A stretch of DNA of 56,756 nt, taken from positions 1 through 56,756 of IMG/VR virus record IMGVR_UViG_3300044730_000684; one strand, written 5' to 3'. Of the stretch, positions 38,016 through 46,206 are shown piece after piece; position 1 is the first letter of the stretch; every line of letters begins with the position of its first letter. This stretch comes from a virus. Under the pieces are notes generated by a model. It was not told the DNA's origin and did not search any database. It saw only the letters and a list, made by a program, of their open reading frames with translations. The translations under genes and the position numbers were made by a program.

Positions 38016-38558
38016 GTGACAGAGAAGCCGCACAAGGCAACGAACGAGCAGGGCAGCGGGGTAGGTACAGGGGTAGTCGAGAAAGCCGCTCAGAGCGTCC
38101 CATTCGGCTCGAATGGTGTTGTAGTGGAGCAGAACAGTAGGTCGGTAATCCATAAAAGACCAGACAATAGGCAGCACCCAGATGCCTCAGTCGCCCAGAC
38201 AGTCGCCCAGATGGTGTTCGCGGGGATGCCTCAAGAGACAATCGCCCGTGTCCTCAAGGTATCGCTCGACACGCTCCACACTCACTACAAGCATGAACTC
38301 GACACGGGACAGGCAAGCATGGTCAACGATATCGCCCAGTCTCTCGCGCAACGTGCTAAAGCCGGTTCCGATACCGCCGCTATATTCCTACTCAAGACCA
38401 GGGGAGCCGGTAAGTTTACGGAACGTAATGGGGTGGAACTAACGGGCAAGGATGGCGGCCCTATTGAAATCGCGCAACGGACTGAAATCCTGCAAACGGT
38501 CAACGGACTACTGAGCAAGGGGATCACGATCGACGGGGAATCGGAGCCGCTCGACTAA
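38016..38558 (+). CDS. putative terminase small subunit / HTH DNA-binding protein
   Basis: 180 residues from a GTG start with GGGAG nine bases upstream. Residues 1-55 are disordered-looking. Then ASVAQTVAQMVFAGMPQETI and ARVLKVSLDTLHTHYKHELD form a helix-turn-helix, followed by VNDIAQSLAQRAKAGSDTAA and IFLLKTRGAGKFTERNG. This HTH-helix-LKTRxGW-like layout is seen in phage small terminases and related DNA-binding proteins. The large subunit lies 2.6 kb further on, separated by a leftward unit. It may instead be a regulator. Confidence 0.65.
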   Translation: MTEKPHKATNEQGSGVGTGVVEKAAQSVPFGSNGVVVEQNSRSVIHKRPDNRQHPDASVAQTVAQMVFAGMPQETIARVLKVSLDTLHTHYKHELDTGQASMVNDIAQSLAQRAKAGSDTAAIFLLKTRGAGKFTERNGVELTGKDGGPIEIAQRTEILQTVNGLLSKGITIDGESEPLD

Positions 38559-38563
38559 CGCGC

Positions 38564-38590
38564 AAAAAAAAGGGGAGCAAACGCCCCCCC
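38564..38590 (-). terminator. rho-independent terminator of the ArdC unit
   Basis: On the minus strand a G-rich arm (38584-38590) pairs with CCCC (38572-38575) and neighbouring GC, followed by eight U (38564-38571). The orientation fits the leftward antirestriction gene ending at 38618. The opposite strand lacks a U tract. Confidence 0.72.
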
Positions 38591-38617
38591 TATAGTGTCT
38601 CGAATTGTGGCGGCTCG

Positions 38618-39517
38618 TTATGCGGCTTCGGCGGCTTCTTCGGCGGCTTCTTGCTTGCCGGTCAATAGTTCGGCGGCTTCACGCGCTAGGCTCGCGGCTT
38701 TGAAAATTGCTTTCTTATCTTGCTTCAATACCGCTAACCAATTGTTAAGGTACTGAGCATGATCTACACGCGGTTCATTCGATATCCCTAGCGACGCGCA
38801 ACAAAAAGCCGCGCCTAATTCCGCGACCAATTCCTCAAAAGCATAGGCATGGGTTCCAAAGCCGTTCAAAAGTTTTCGGTCTAATCGTGACTCATGGCCC
38901 GTCCAATGCACTAACTCATGTGCCAATGTGGAGTAGTAACATTCCGTCGCGGTACTGGTCGCCGTTGCCGTGAATAGTGATTTCTCTGGCAAGTGTATCG
39001 AATCGAGAAGGGGAGCATAATAGGCGCGTTGCTCGAAAGAATGACGGATATTCGCGCCAGTATTTCGCGCCCATGCTTCGACACGCTCTAGCGTTTCAAC
39101 GTCGTTTTTATTGTCATCGGTGACAATGCTTCGGCATTTTTCGGCGAGTGGCCCTTCTACCTGATCGGCATTAAATACGTTGAAATACTTAAGCATGGGA
39201 AAAACACTTTTCTTCCCCGTTTGCTTGTCTTCTTTTTCTAACTTAGTAAAAAAGACAACGATAGAAGACTTTTCCCCTTTCTTTACTGAACAACCGGCGG
39301 CTTGCCATTGTTTAAAAGAAGCAAACGCGCATGACTCAAAAGGCGTGAAATTTAAGAGTAGGCTATTGATGCCACGATAGTTTCGAGCCGTTGTCGCATT
39401 GTATGGGCGTAGCGCGTTTCGTTTCTTGTTGAATGGGTTAGTCCACTTGTTGCCAGATGATTCCATCTGAGAAATCACTTTATCGGTGACGGATTGGTAT
39501 AAATCGAATGAGGCCAT
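38618..39517 (-). CDS. ArdC-type antirestriction protein
   Basis: 299 residues from the ATG at 39517, with GAGGGG upstream. Residues 1-130 match the ArdC N-terminal ssDNA-binding domain (YQSVTDKVISQMESSGNKW, NYRGINSLLLNF, WQAAGCSVKKGEKS). The C-terminal zincin-like part has H200-E201-x-x-H204 (AHELVHWTGH) and E233 (EELVAELGA). ArdC-family proteins protect incoming DNA from host restriction. The tail is a run of EAAEEAAEAA. Its own promoter, operator and terminator, plus the small membrane gene before it, make a compact early defence-evasion unit. Confidence 0.9.
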   Translation of the reverse strand: MASFDLYQSVTDKVISQMESSGNKWTNPFNKKRNALRPYNATTARNYRGINSLLLNFTPFESCAFASFKQWQAAGCSVKKGEKSSIVVFFTKLEKEDKQTGKKSVFPMLKYFNVFNADQVEGPLAEKCRSIVTDDNKNDVETLERVEAWARNTGANIRHSFEQRAYYAPLLDSIHLPEKSLFTATATSTATECYYSTLAHELVHWTGHESRLDRKLLNGFGTHAYAFEELVAELGAAFCCASLGISNEPRVDHAQYLNNWLAVLKQDKKAIFKAASLAREAAELLTGKQEAAEEAAEAA

Positions 39518-39534
39518 GATGCTATTCCCCTCTA

Positions 39535-39675
39535 TTATTTGTTGATCGCGTAAACGCAAAAAATCCAGAATGTTACGAAAAGAAAGCAATTAAGCCGAAA
39601 AAGTAAATCGTCCATTTTTTTGCTCATAAGAAAGTAATTAAGCCGAAAAAGAAAAGTGTTTAATTTCTTGCTCAT
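39535..39675 (-). CDS. 46-aa membrane peptide with internal tandem duplication
   Basis: The first 16 residues (MSKKLNTFLFRLNYFL) are repeated as MSKKMDDLLFRLNCFL, then a hydrophobic helix (FVTFWIFCVYAI) and NK. AGGGGATAG before the ATG at 39675 is an excellent ribosome site, and the predicted promoter start lies about 30 bases upstream. The 48-base DNA repeat (39628-39675 and 39580-39627, 40 of 48 identical) shows recent duplication in frame. The second copy has its own ATG, so a 30-aa product is also possible. It precedes ArdC in one unit. No known family. Confidence 0.68.
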   Translation of the reverse strand: MSKKLNTFLFRLNYFLMSKKMDDLLFRLNCFLFVTFWIFCVYAINK

Positions 39676-39709
39676 GTTTCTATCCCCTAGTGAGTTATCG
39701 GTCGCGGAT

Positions 39710-39739
39710 ATAATGAGCGCAAGCCGGTTGTGCTGTCAA
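39710..39739 (-). promoter_or_regulatory. leftward promoter of the membrane-peptide/ArdC unit with internal dyad
   Basis: TTGACA (minus, 39734-39739) then an 18-base spacer to CATTAT (39710-39715), or 17 bases to TCATTA. The spacer contains the dyad core CAAGCCGGTTG at 39720-39730, with flanks GCGC/TGTGC extending the symmetry. Third promoter of the same design. Confidence 0.75.
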
Positions 39740-40161
39740 CAAAAAAGATATGTTCCTATAACGCTATGCAATTTTGACAAGTATTTCGTTGCGGATTGTG
39801 GCGCGTGTATCGTTGTCAATTGTGGAATGAGTGCGATTCGCGTTTGCAAAATAGTTGCATAAGGTTCCCCTAGTCGATCGAAATGAGACGTATTCGCATT
39901 ATCGGTGGGTGGTACGGCACGAAAAACGACGGCGGGGTTACGGGTCCCATCTGCCTATTCACACTCCGCCCCCGCTTGCACTTTTTGAAAGCACTACCCC
40001 CTTGCGCACAAAAGTGTTAGGGTCCCATCTGAGTATCTGGCACGGTGCGCGTGCAGCGACTAGACCGGCAGCGGGACTAGCACACAGGCTCCACGGTTGT
40101 TGGAGATCGCTGCTTTCCGGCAGGATGATCCTGCATACTCAATAGGCAACGAAGGACCCCA
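39740..40161. other. intergenic region before the late genes, with repeats
   Basis: No convincing gene in 422 bases. A 45-codon frame at 39883-40020 has no ribosome site. Contains a 12-base exact repeat GGGTCCCATCTG at 39942-39953 and 40020-40031, 78 bases apart, and a 15-base perfect palindrome at 40120-40134. Candidate late control, packaging (pac/cos) or recombination site next to the terminase block. I see no strong rightward -35/-10 pair. Confidence 0.5.
40120..40134. repeat. perfect palindrome GCAGGAT-G-ATCCTGC
   Basis: Seven-base arms around a single centre base, 27 bases before the first late gene. There is no U tract on either strand, so it is more likely an operator or recognition site than a terminator. 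Confidence 0.7.
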
Positions 40162-40722
40162 ATGCTTTACACAGGTGCTGCTCCATTACCCCGCCACACG
40201 TATGCGTATGTTGAACCAAATGCGTTAGGGACCCATGACTGGTTGCGGGTAGCGTGGTTTGGCATCGTGAGTCATCCGGGTCGCACTTGGGGATGCCATG
40301 TGATGTTGGAGTGTGGGGCGGTATATAGAAACGTGCCGTTGCACAAGATGGCGAATTTACCTACTCAAACACGCTGGGACCCCGCCGACGCACAGACTTG
40401 GGATTGCTACGGGATTCACTTTAGCGTGCTGGAGTATCCGTTTCTTGAAGGGACCCGTATCAGGACTCGGCTACGGTCTAAGCTGGAATGCACGGGCAAT
40501 TACTTGTTTACGGCAATTCCGATGTTGGATGGGTTTAGCCTAGAGCCGGAGCAGAGCAAGGAGTTTTACTTCATCAAACTGGACAACGGGCGTTTTACAG
40601 CGCAACCTACGAATCATTTGTTGGTCCAAGACAAGTCGTTCATTACTGACTCAAACTGGCCCAAGTTAAAGCGTCAAACTGATGTATGGAGTGTTGACCA
40701 TGGCAACAAAATCGAAAGTTAA
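40162..40722 (+). CDS. hypothetical protein opening the late region, 186 aa
   Basis: MLYTGAAPLPRHTYAYVEPN, LRVAWFGIVSHPGRTWGCHV, LECGAVYRNVPLHKM and a beta-rich remainder with LRSKLECTGNYLF. GAAGGA six bases before the ATG. It overlaps the next gene by 23 bases. The order (this gene, two small basic proteins, TerL) recurs in my recollection of aquatic phage genomes, but the role is unknown. Confidence 0.75.
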   Translation: MLYTGAAPLPRHTYAYVEPNALGTHDWLRVAWFGIVSHPGRTWGCHVMLECGAVYRNVPLHKMANLPTQTRWDPADAQTWDCYGIHFSVLEYPFLEGTRIRTRLRSKLECTGNYLFTAIPMLDGFSLEPEQSKEFYFIKLDNGRFTAQPTNHLLVQDKSFITDSNWPKLKRQTDVWSVDHGNKIES

Positions 40723-40882
40723 CGCAGCGGGCAATTACACGAAACCCGAGATGCGCAAGAAGCTGTTTAATCAGATCAAGGCATCGGCCACCCAAGGCAC
40801 CGCAGCAGGACAATGGTCCGCGAGAAAAGCCCAGCTTTTAGCCAAGCGCTATAAAGAAAAGGGCGGCGGATACAGGGATTAA
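40700..40882 (+). CDS. small basic protein, 60 aa, KSKVNxAGNYTKP family
   Basis: MATKSKVNAAGNYTKPEMRK, LFNQIKASATQGTAAGQWSA and RKAQLLAKRYKEKGGGYRD. The pattern is shared by small proteins found next to terminase genes in aquatic phages and in bacteria (recognised from memory). GGAG eight bases before the ATG at 40700 decides the start, inside the previous gene. Highly basic, so likely DNA-associated. Confidence 0.8.
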   Translation: MATKSKVNAAGNYTKPEMRKKLFNQIKASATQGTAAGQWSARKAQLLAKRYKEKGGGYRD

Positions 40883-40885
40883 GTT

Positions 40886-41119
40886 ATGCGTGCACCTCAG
40901 AAATCTTTGAAGGACTGGACCGCGCAAGAGTGGCGCACCAAGTCGGGCAAGCCCTCGTCTAAGACTGGCGAGCGTTATCTGCCTAAAGCTGCGATTGAGT
41001 CGCTTTCTCCGCAGGAATACGCGGCTACGACGCGAGCGAAGCGTGAAGGCAAGGCGAAGGGCCAGCAGTTTGTGAAGCAGCCTTCCAAGATAGCGAAGAA
41101 GACTGCGCGATATCGTTAA
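40886..41119 (+). CDS. small basic protein, DUF5872-like
   Basis: 77 residues: APQKSLKDWTAQEWRTKSGK, PSSKTGERYLPKAAIESLSP and ATTRAKREGKAKGQQFVKQP. This WTxQxWRTKSGKPSSxTGERYLP pattern belongs to a conserved small basic family (DUF5872 as I recall). It lies 3 bases after the previous gene and just before TerL. Possible role in packaging or DNA binding, by charge and position only. Confidence 0.78.
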   Translation: MRAPQKSLKDWTAQEWRTKSGKPSSKTGERYLPKAAIESLSPQEYAATTRAKREGKAKGQQFVKQPSKIAKKTARYR

Positions 41120-41122
41120 TTT

Positions 41123-42613
41123 ATGTCTGCTCCCGCTCAAGGGAACCCTCCGCCGTTAGATCTCAACGATCCGCTGATCAAGGAGCTGAACAAGCTCCCG
41201 ACAGAGGATTTGCTGGCATACAAGAGTCGGCTGGAGTGGGCGCATAAAAGGCACAAGCACCAGAAGCCGCCGAAAGGTGAGTGGACGGTGTGGTTGATGT
41301 TGGCGGGTCGTGGCGCGGGTAAGACGAGGGCCGCAGCTGAGTGGGTGTGGTGGCAAGCGTACAAAGTGCCGGAAACGCGCTGGTTGGTGTGTGCGCCAAC
41401 GTCTGCGGACATTCGTGATACGTGTTTTGAGGGTGATTCGGGGTTGATTCAGGTCATACCCGAGCAAGTGGTGTCGGAATACAACCGATCGCTATCGGAA
41501 ATCATTCTCAAGAATGGGAGTCTCATCAAAGGCATCTCGGCAGAAACGCCCGATCGGCTTCGCGGTGGCCAGTGGCATGGCGCGTGGTGTGATGAGTTGG
41601 CGGCGTGGCAGTACGATCAAGAGGCGTGGGACATGATTATGTTTGCGCTGCGCCTCGGAAAGCATCCACGCATAGTTGCCACCACTACCCCTAAACCTAA
41701 AGCTCTTATCAGGGACTTAGTTGAGCGCGACGGAGCGGATGTACACGTTACGCGGGCTTCGACTTACGAAAATATCGCCAATTTGGCTCCGACTTTTCAG
41801 GCCCAGCTGCTGAAATTTGAGGGCACGACGCTTGGGCGTCAGGAAATTCACGCCGAAGTGCTCAATCCCGAAGAGCAGGGGATCATTAAGCGCAATCAAG
41901 TTCAGCTTTGGCCAGCCAAAAAGCCGCTTCCGAGGCTGGAACACATTGTGATGAGCTTGGATACGGCCTTCACGGAGCAGACGCGAGACAAGAAAACGTC
42001 GGATTCGGACCCGAGCGCGTGTGTGGTGCTCGGTTTATTCCACGAAGATGACAAGCCGAACATCATTTTGCTCGATTGTTGGGAAGATCGGCTGGGGATG
42101 CCGGATTTGATCAAGCGGGTGAAGCGGGAGATGGAGGTTTTCTACGGCGACGACGAGCAAAAGCCGATGATTAAGCCGAAGTTTGGCCCATCGCGGATGA
42201 TTAATACGGGAAGAAAGCCCGATACGATCGTCATTGAGGACAAAGGCAGCGGAATTAGCTTGAGACAGATGCTGGCTCGCGAGGGAATCATTGCTCACGC
42301 CTACAATCCGGGAAAAGCGAGCAAATTGACGCGATTGCACATGGTTTCTCACTTATTTGCTGCCGGGATGGTGTGGTTTGTGGAGTCGGAGAAGCGAAAA
42401 GGGCAGATTCGCTCGTGGGCGGAGCCGCTTTTGTACCAGCTGTGTTCGTTTTCGGGTGAGGGAACGATCAAGCACGACGATTTGATGGATGCGTGCACGC
42501 AAGGTTTACGTTTTCTAGCGGACAGGGATATGATAAGCGTGAGTAAGCCTAAGCCGTTGCAGCCGAGGCTCATTGTGAACGAGCGCCCGAGGGGAAATCC
42601 GTATGGCATCTAA
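41123..42613 (+). CDS. terL: terminase large subunit
   Basis: 496 residues. Walker A is LAGRGAGKTRAA (60-71), Walker B WCDELAAW (D157, E158), then TTTPKP (motif C). The nuclease half has D280 in MSLDTAF, a central IVIEDKGSG and the conserved end FSGEGTIKHDDLMDACTQGL. It is the ATP-driven motor and headful or site-specific nuclease that packages DNA into the capsid through the portal. The start ATG has a poor ribosome site, so translation may be coupled to the gene before, three bases upstream. The last bases overlap the next gene's start. Confidence 0.96.
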   Translation: MSAPAQGNPPPLDLNDPLIKELNKLPTEDLLAYKSRLEWAHKRHKHQKPPKGEWTVWLMLAGRGAGKTRAAAEWVWWQAYKVPETRWLVCAPTSADIRDTCFEGDSGLIQVIPEQVVSEYNRSLSEIILKNGSLIKGISAETPDRLRGGQWHGAWCDELAAWQYDQEAWDMIMFALRLGKHPRIVATTTPKPKALIRDLVERDGADVHVTRASTYENIANLAPTFQAQLLKFEGTTLGRQEIHAEVLNPEEQGIIKRNQVQLWPAKKPLPRLEHIVMSLDTAFTEQTRDKKTSDSDPSACVVLGLFHEDDKPNIILLDCWEDRLGMPDLIKRVKREMEVFYGDDEQKPMIKPKFGPSRMINTGRKPDTIVIEDKGSGISLRQMLAREGIIAHAYNPGKASKLTRLHMVSHLFAAGMVWFVESEKRKGQIRSWAEPLLYQLCSFSGEGTIKHDDLMDACTQGLRFLADRDMISVSKPKPLQPRLIVNERPRGNPYGI

Positions 42614-43292
42614 ATATGGCAAGTTTGGATTCAAGCGTTTTTCTGAAGGCGGGCTTGGGTACGAGGAAGATCCCCCGGAGTTTCGCGCAGATCGCAAAGG
42701 CGTAACGGCTCGTAAGTCTGTTACCAAGAAGACTGATGAAGTAAAAGCTGTTGAGAGCAAGAAACAGGGTTCTAGCGGCCCTTCGACTCGCAAAAGCTTC
42801 GGCACCAAGTCTGAATCTCGTGTTTCCAAGCGAGAGTTTGAACTGCCAAGTGATCGTGCGACGGGCTATCGCAGCCAAGTAGAAGACACCGGCATGACGG
42901 CTGAAGAGCGCAAGAACTTGGTCAAAAGTGGCGCTTTGGCTGCGGCTACAATGCTTCCGGTTGGACGGGCAATGCGCGCAGGGAACAAGGCATACGACAT
43001 TGCAAAAGCCGCTAAGGCCGCACAAAAAGCCGAAGACGCTGTGGCTGAAAAAGCTGCGCGTGGGTTATCGCGTCGTGACACCCCGAGTTACTCTGAAAGA
43101 TTTAGAGCGCAAAAAAGCGCGGCTGAACGCAGAGCGGCGAAGAAAGAGGGAAGACAACCGCGAGGGTTGCCTGATTGGCGTGGATTTACTGATGAGCCGG
43201 GACCGGATCAATCGTTTTTCAACAACGAGCCGTTTAAAAAAGGCGGCGTGGTTCGCGGTAAAAAGACAAAAAACTATTTTTCTAATTACTAA
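42603..43292 (+). CDS. basic hypothetical protein between terminase and portal
   Basis: 229 residues. Very basic throughout (KYGKFGFKRFSEGGL, ARKSVTKKTDEVKAV, RFRAQKSAAERRAAKKEG), with an Ala-rich amphipathic helix (LVKSGALAAATMLPVGRAMR) at about 99-118. The end has KKGGVVRGKKTKNY, a Lys-Gly motif shared with the protein at 51944. It could bind DNA in the capsid. No family identified. Confidence 0.7.
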   Translation: MASKYGKFGFKRFSEGGLGYEEDPPEFRADRKGVTARKSVTKKTDEVKAVESKKQGSSGPSTRKSFGTKSESRVSKREFELPSDRATGYRSQVEDTGMTAEERKNLVKSGALAAATMLPVGRAMRAGNKAYDIAKAAKAAQKAEDAVAEKAARGLSRRDTPSYSERFRAQKSAAERRAAKKEGRQPRGLPDWRGFTDEPGPDQSFFNNEPFKKGGVVRGKKTKNYFSNY

Positions 43293-43303
43293 CGGTGGGT
43301 GCC

Positions 43304-45829
43304 ATGTCATCTGAGCCGAACGATCTAGACGAAGCCAAGGAAGATCTTGGTGAGATGTTTGAGCTACCGGAGGAGGTAGCCGACGTTGAAGACACCGAGG
43401 ACGGTGGGGCGATTGTTCGTTTTGGCGAAGAGGAAGAGGGCGAGCCGGAGGGCGAGTCGGAGTTTTACGCCAATCTTGCCGAGACGGTGCCGGAAGGCGA
43501 CATGGATGCGGTGGCTCAAGAGTTTTTGGGCCTGATTGCGAAGGATAAAGAGGCGCGAAAGAAGCGCGATGAGCAGTACGAAGAGGGGTTGCGAAGAACG
43601 GGACTTGGCGATGATGCACCGGGCGGCGCTCAGTTTCAGGGCGCAAGTCGGGTCGTCCATCCCATGCTCACTGAAGTCTGCGTGGACTTCTCTGCCCGAG
43701 CTATTAAAGAAATTTTCCCAGCCGAAGGACCCGTCAAGGACCACATTGTTGGAGAAGTGACGGCTCAAAAGGTGGCGAAAGCCGAGCGTAAGAGCCAGTA
43801 CATGAACTGGCAGTTGACGCAGCAGATGCCGGAGTTTCGGGCGGAGTTGGAGCAGTTGCTCACGCAAGTTCCGCTCGGTGGTGCGCAGTATTTGAAGCTG
43901 AGCTGGGACCCCAATAAGAAGCGTCCGGTTCCGCTCTTCATCGGCATTGATGACATTTATTTGCCGTATGCGGCGACGAACTTTTATTCGGCTGAGCGCA
44001 AGACGCACGTTCAATACGTGACGGAGATTGAGTATCAACAGCGTGTGCGCTCGGGGATGTACCGGGATGTAGATTTAGCGCCGACGACGGCGGACCCGGA
44101 TGTCTCGAAGTCTGAGAAGGCAAACAACAAGATCGAGGGCCGTGATGACGGCGCGTATGACATTGATGGTCTGCGCACGGTCTTTGAGATTTACGCAATC
44201 ACCGATTTGGAAGAAAAGTATGGTTTAGCGCCGTACATCATTTCGGTGGACAAGACGAGCGGCAAGGTGCTCTCCATCTATCGCAACTGGCGGGAAGAAG
44301 ACCCGACCATGGAGGAGATGCAGTGGATTATTGAGTTCCCGTTTGTGCCGTGGCGTGGTGCGTATCCGATCGGCATCCCGCAGATGATTGGCGGTATTTC
44401 AGCAGCGGCGACGGGCGCGCTTCGGGCGCTATTAGACTCGGCGCACATTGCGAACTTCCCCGGTATGTTGAAGCTGAAGGGTGGCCGCGAGGGTGGTCAG
44501 TCCGAGCGCATTGATCCGACTGAGGTGAAGGAGATTGAGGGCGGTGCGTTCAGCGATGACATTCGCAAGATCGCGATGCCGTTGCCGTTCAATCAGCCTT
44601 CGGAAGTGCTCTTCCGCTTGCTCGGGTTCTTGGTGGATGCGGGCAAGAATGTTGTTCGCACGACGATGGAAGGCATTGCCGATAGCAGCGCGAATATGCC
44701 AGTCGGTACGCAGCTTGCTCGCATTGAGCAAGGCATGATGGTCTTTAGCGCAATTCATGCACGACTGCACGATGCGATGGGCCGCACGCTCAAAGTGTTG
44801 CACCGTATCAACGCGATGTACCTTGAGGACGAAGAGGTCCGCGAGGAGCTGGGCGAATTGGTGGTGCGTCGGTCTGACTTTGAAGGGCCGATGGACATTG
44901 TGCCGGTGTCGGACCCGAACATTTTCTCTGAGACGCAGCGTTACGCTCAGGTTCAGGCTGTTGCGCAGCGAGCGTTGGCGTTGCCGCAGATTTACGATTT
45001 GCGCAAAGTTGAAGAGCGCATTTTAAGCCAGCTCAAGATCCCGAATGCCAAAGACCTGTTGCTCCCGGCTCCGAAGCCGAAGGAGATGAATGCGGTCAAT
45101 GAAAACGTGGCGGCTTCACTAGGTAGGCCCGTATCGGCGTTCCCCGAGCAGGATCATTTGGCGCACTTGCAGGCGCATTTGGATTATCTGACTTCTCCCA
45201 TTTTGGGAAGCTCAATGCTGATGGCTCCGGCTTTTGTGCCAGCCATTTTGAATCACATCAAAGAGCACATTGCGCTGTGGTATGCCAATCATGTCTTTGA
45301 AGTGGCTTCATCGGCAGCGGGGCAAGACATTAGCGAGTTCCAGAAGGTCAAGGACACCGAGGTCAAGAAAGGCTTTGATCAGCTTTTGGCAGCGGCGAGT
45401 CAGAAGGTTGTCCCGAATGCCGCAAAGGCGTTTGGTGCGATTCCGCAGATTGTTCAGCAGGCCGTTGGTGTGTTGCAGCAGTTGCAGGGCATGAACGCTC
45501 CGCAAGATCCGCGCATGGCCGCTCAAATGGCCGAGACGCAACGCAAAGCTCAGGCCGATCAGGTGTCGGCGCAGGTCAAGCAAGCCGAGTTGCAGTTGGA
45601 GCAGGCGAAGCTTCAATTGGAGCAAGCGCAGGCTCAGCAGCGTCAGCAGGACGGCTTGCGGCGTGAGATGCTCAAACAGGATCGCTTGGATGACCGACAG
45701 GCTGCGGAGCTTCAGGTCAAGATGCTTACGAACCGTGAGGACAACGACACGGCGAAACAAATTGCCGCGATGGAAGCGATCACGGGTGAAAAGGTTGGAG
45801 TTTCAACAGGCACGGGTATTAATCCGTAG
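43304..45829 (+). CDS. portal protein, P22-like
   Basis: 841 residues from the ATG at 43304 (a GTG nine bases upstream is possible). Recognisable blocks include EKRDEQYEEGLRRTG-like helix, FQGASRVVHPMLTEVCVDFS, ARAIKEIFPAEGPVKD, VPLGGAQYLKLSWDPNKKRP and LPYAATNFYSAERKTHVQYV. The C-terminus is a long Gln-rich coil (about 735-800), like the P22 portal barrel. It forms the dodecameric DNA gateway, docking the terminase and then the neck adaptors. The acidic N-terminal 60 residues are disordered. Confidence 0.93.
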   Translation: MSSEPNDLDEAKEDLGEMFELPEEVADVEDTEDGGAIVRFGEEEEGEPEGESEFYANLAETVPEGDMDAVAQEFLGLIAKDKEARKKRDEQYEEGLRRTGLGDDAPGGAQFQGASRVVHPMLTEVCVDFSARAIKEIFPAEGPVKDHIVGEVTAQKVAKAERKSQYMNWQLTQQMPEFRAELEQLLTQVPLGGAQYLKLSWDPNKKRPVPLFIGIDDIYLPYAATNFYSAERKTHVQYVTEIEYQQRVRSGMYRDVDLAPTTADPDVSKSEKANNKIEGRDDGAYDIDGLRTVFEIYAITDLEEKYGLAPYIISVDKTSGKVLSIYRNWREEDPTMEEMQWIIEFPFVPWRGAYPIGIPQMIGGISAAATGALRALLDSAHIANFPGMLKLKGGREGGQSERIDPTEVKEIEGGAFSDDIRKIAMPLPFNQPSEVLFRLLGFLVDAGKNVVRTTMEGIADSSANMPVGTQLARIEQGMMVFSAIHARLHDAMGRTLKVLHRINAMYLEDEEVREELGELVVRRSDFEGPMDIVPVSDPNIFSETQRYAQVQAVAQRALALPQIYDLRKVEERILSQLKIPNAKDLLLPAPKPKEMNAVNENVAASLGRPVSAFPEQDHLAHLQAHLDYLTSPILGSSMLMAPAFVPAILNHIKEHIALWYANHVFEVASSAAGQDISEFQKVKDTEVKKGFDQLLAAASQKVVPNAAKAFGAIPQIVQQAVGVLQQLQGMNAPQDPRMAAQMAETQRKAQADQVSAQVKQAELQLEQAKLQLEQAQAQQRQQDGLRREMLKQDRLDDRQAAELQVKMLTNREDNDTAKQIAAMEAITGEKVGVSTGTGINP

Positions 45830-45838
45830 AGGTGATTT

Positions 45839-46012
45839 ATGGCAAACGATTACATGAACCAGCACAAGATGATGGCTATGGGCATGAAGCTTGATGGCCA
45901 GAAGATGGTGAATGGTGGCCCGAAGAAGGGCATGGTTGACCAGTCGAAGGGTGTCAAGGGCGACCCGAAAGCAACGCCCGCCATGATTAGCAAAGGTAAA
46001 CAAAACGCATGA
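45839..46012 (+). CDS. 57-aa Met/Lys-rich protein
   Basis: MANDYMNQHKMMAMGMKLDG, then NGGPKKGMVDQSKG and an end in KQNA. GAGGTGA eight bases before the ATG, and the stop overlaps the next start by ATGA. Low-complexity, basic, between portal and the chaperonin-like gene. Role unknown. Confidence 0.72.
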   Translation: MANDYMNQHKMMAMGMKLDGQKMVNGGPKKGMVDQSKGVKGDPKATPAMISKGKQNA

Positions 46013-46206
46013 TTGAACGCATCATTGACGAATTGGAGTTGGCCAAGGCTCGCGTTGCACACGACGCGATGAAGCGGCAACTGGAAGGTAAGGATGCTTC
46101 GTTTGAATATGGCAAGGCAGTGGGCACTTACGCCGGGTTGCAGGCCGCATTAAGTTACATCGACCGTCTTCTAAAACAGGATGAAGACGACGAAGAGGAG
46201 TTTTAA
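46009..46206 (+). CDS. 65-aa helical protein
   Basis: MIERIIDELELAKARVAHDA, YGKAVGTYAGLQAALSYIDR and an acidic end (DEDDEEEF). Two helices with the repeated phage pattern YGxxxGxYxGLxxALxxI. Ends one base before the GroES-like gene. Function unknown. Confidence 0.72.
   Translation: MIERIIDELELAKARVAHDAMKRQLEGKDASFEYGKAVGTYAGLQAALSYIDRLLKQDEDDEEEF

Noticed and set aside
38000-38152. Arg-rich 50-codon frame starting at the ATG at 38000
   Set aside because: No domain; the GTG frame at 38016 has the HTH and a suitable GGGAG site.
39518-39589. 24-residue N-terminal extension of ArdC
   Set aside because: Begins with a non-ATG codon inside the membrane-peptide gene. A GAGGGG site fits the ATG at 39517.
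39656-40145. 68- and 96-codon plus-strand frames before the late genes
   Set aside because: The first overlaps the dyad promoter and membrane-peptide gene. The second has no ribosome site and odd composition.
43065-44038. Long minus-strand frames opposite the basic protein and portal genes
   Set aside because: No start signals, no operon context, and the plus-strand genes are certain.
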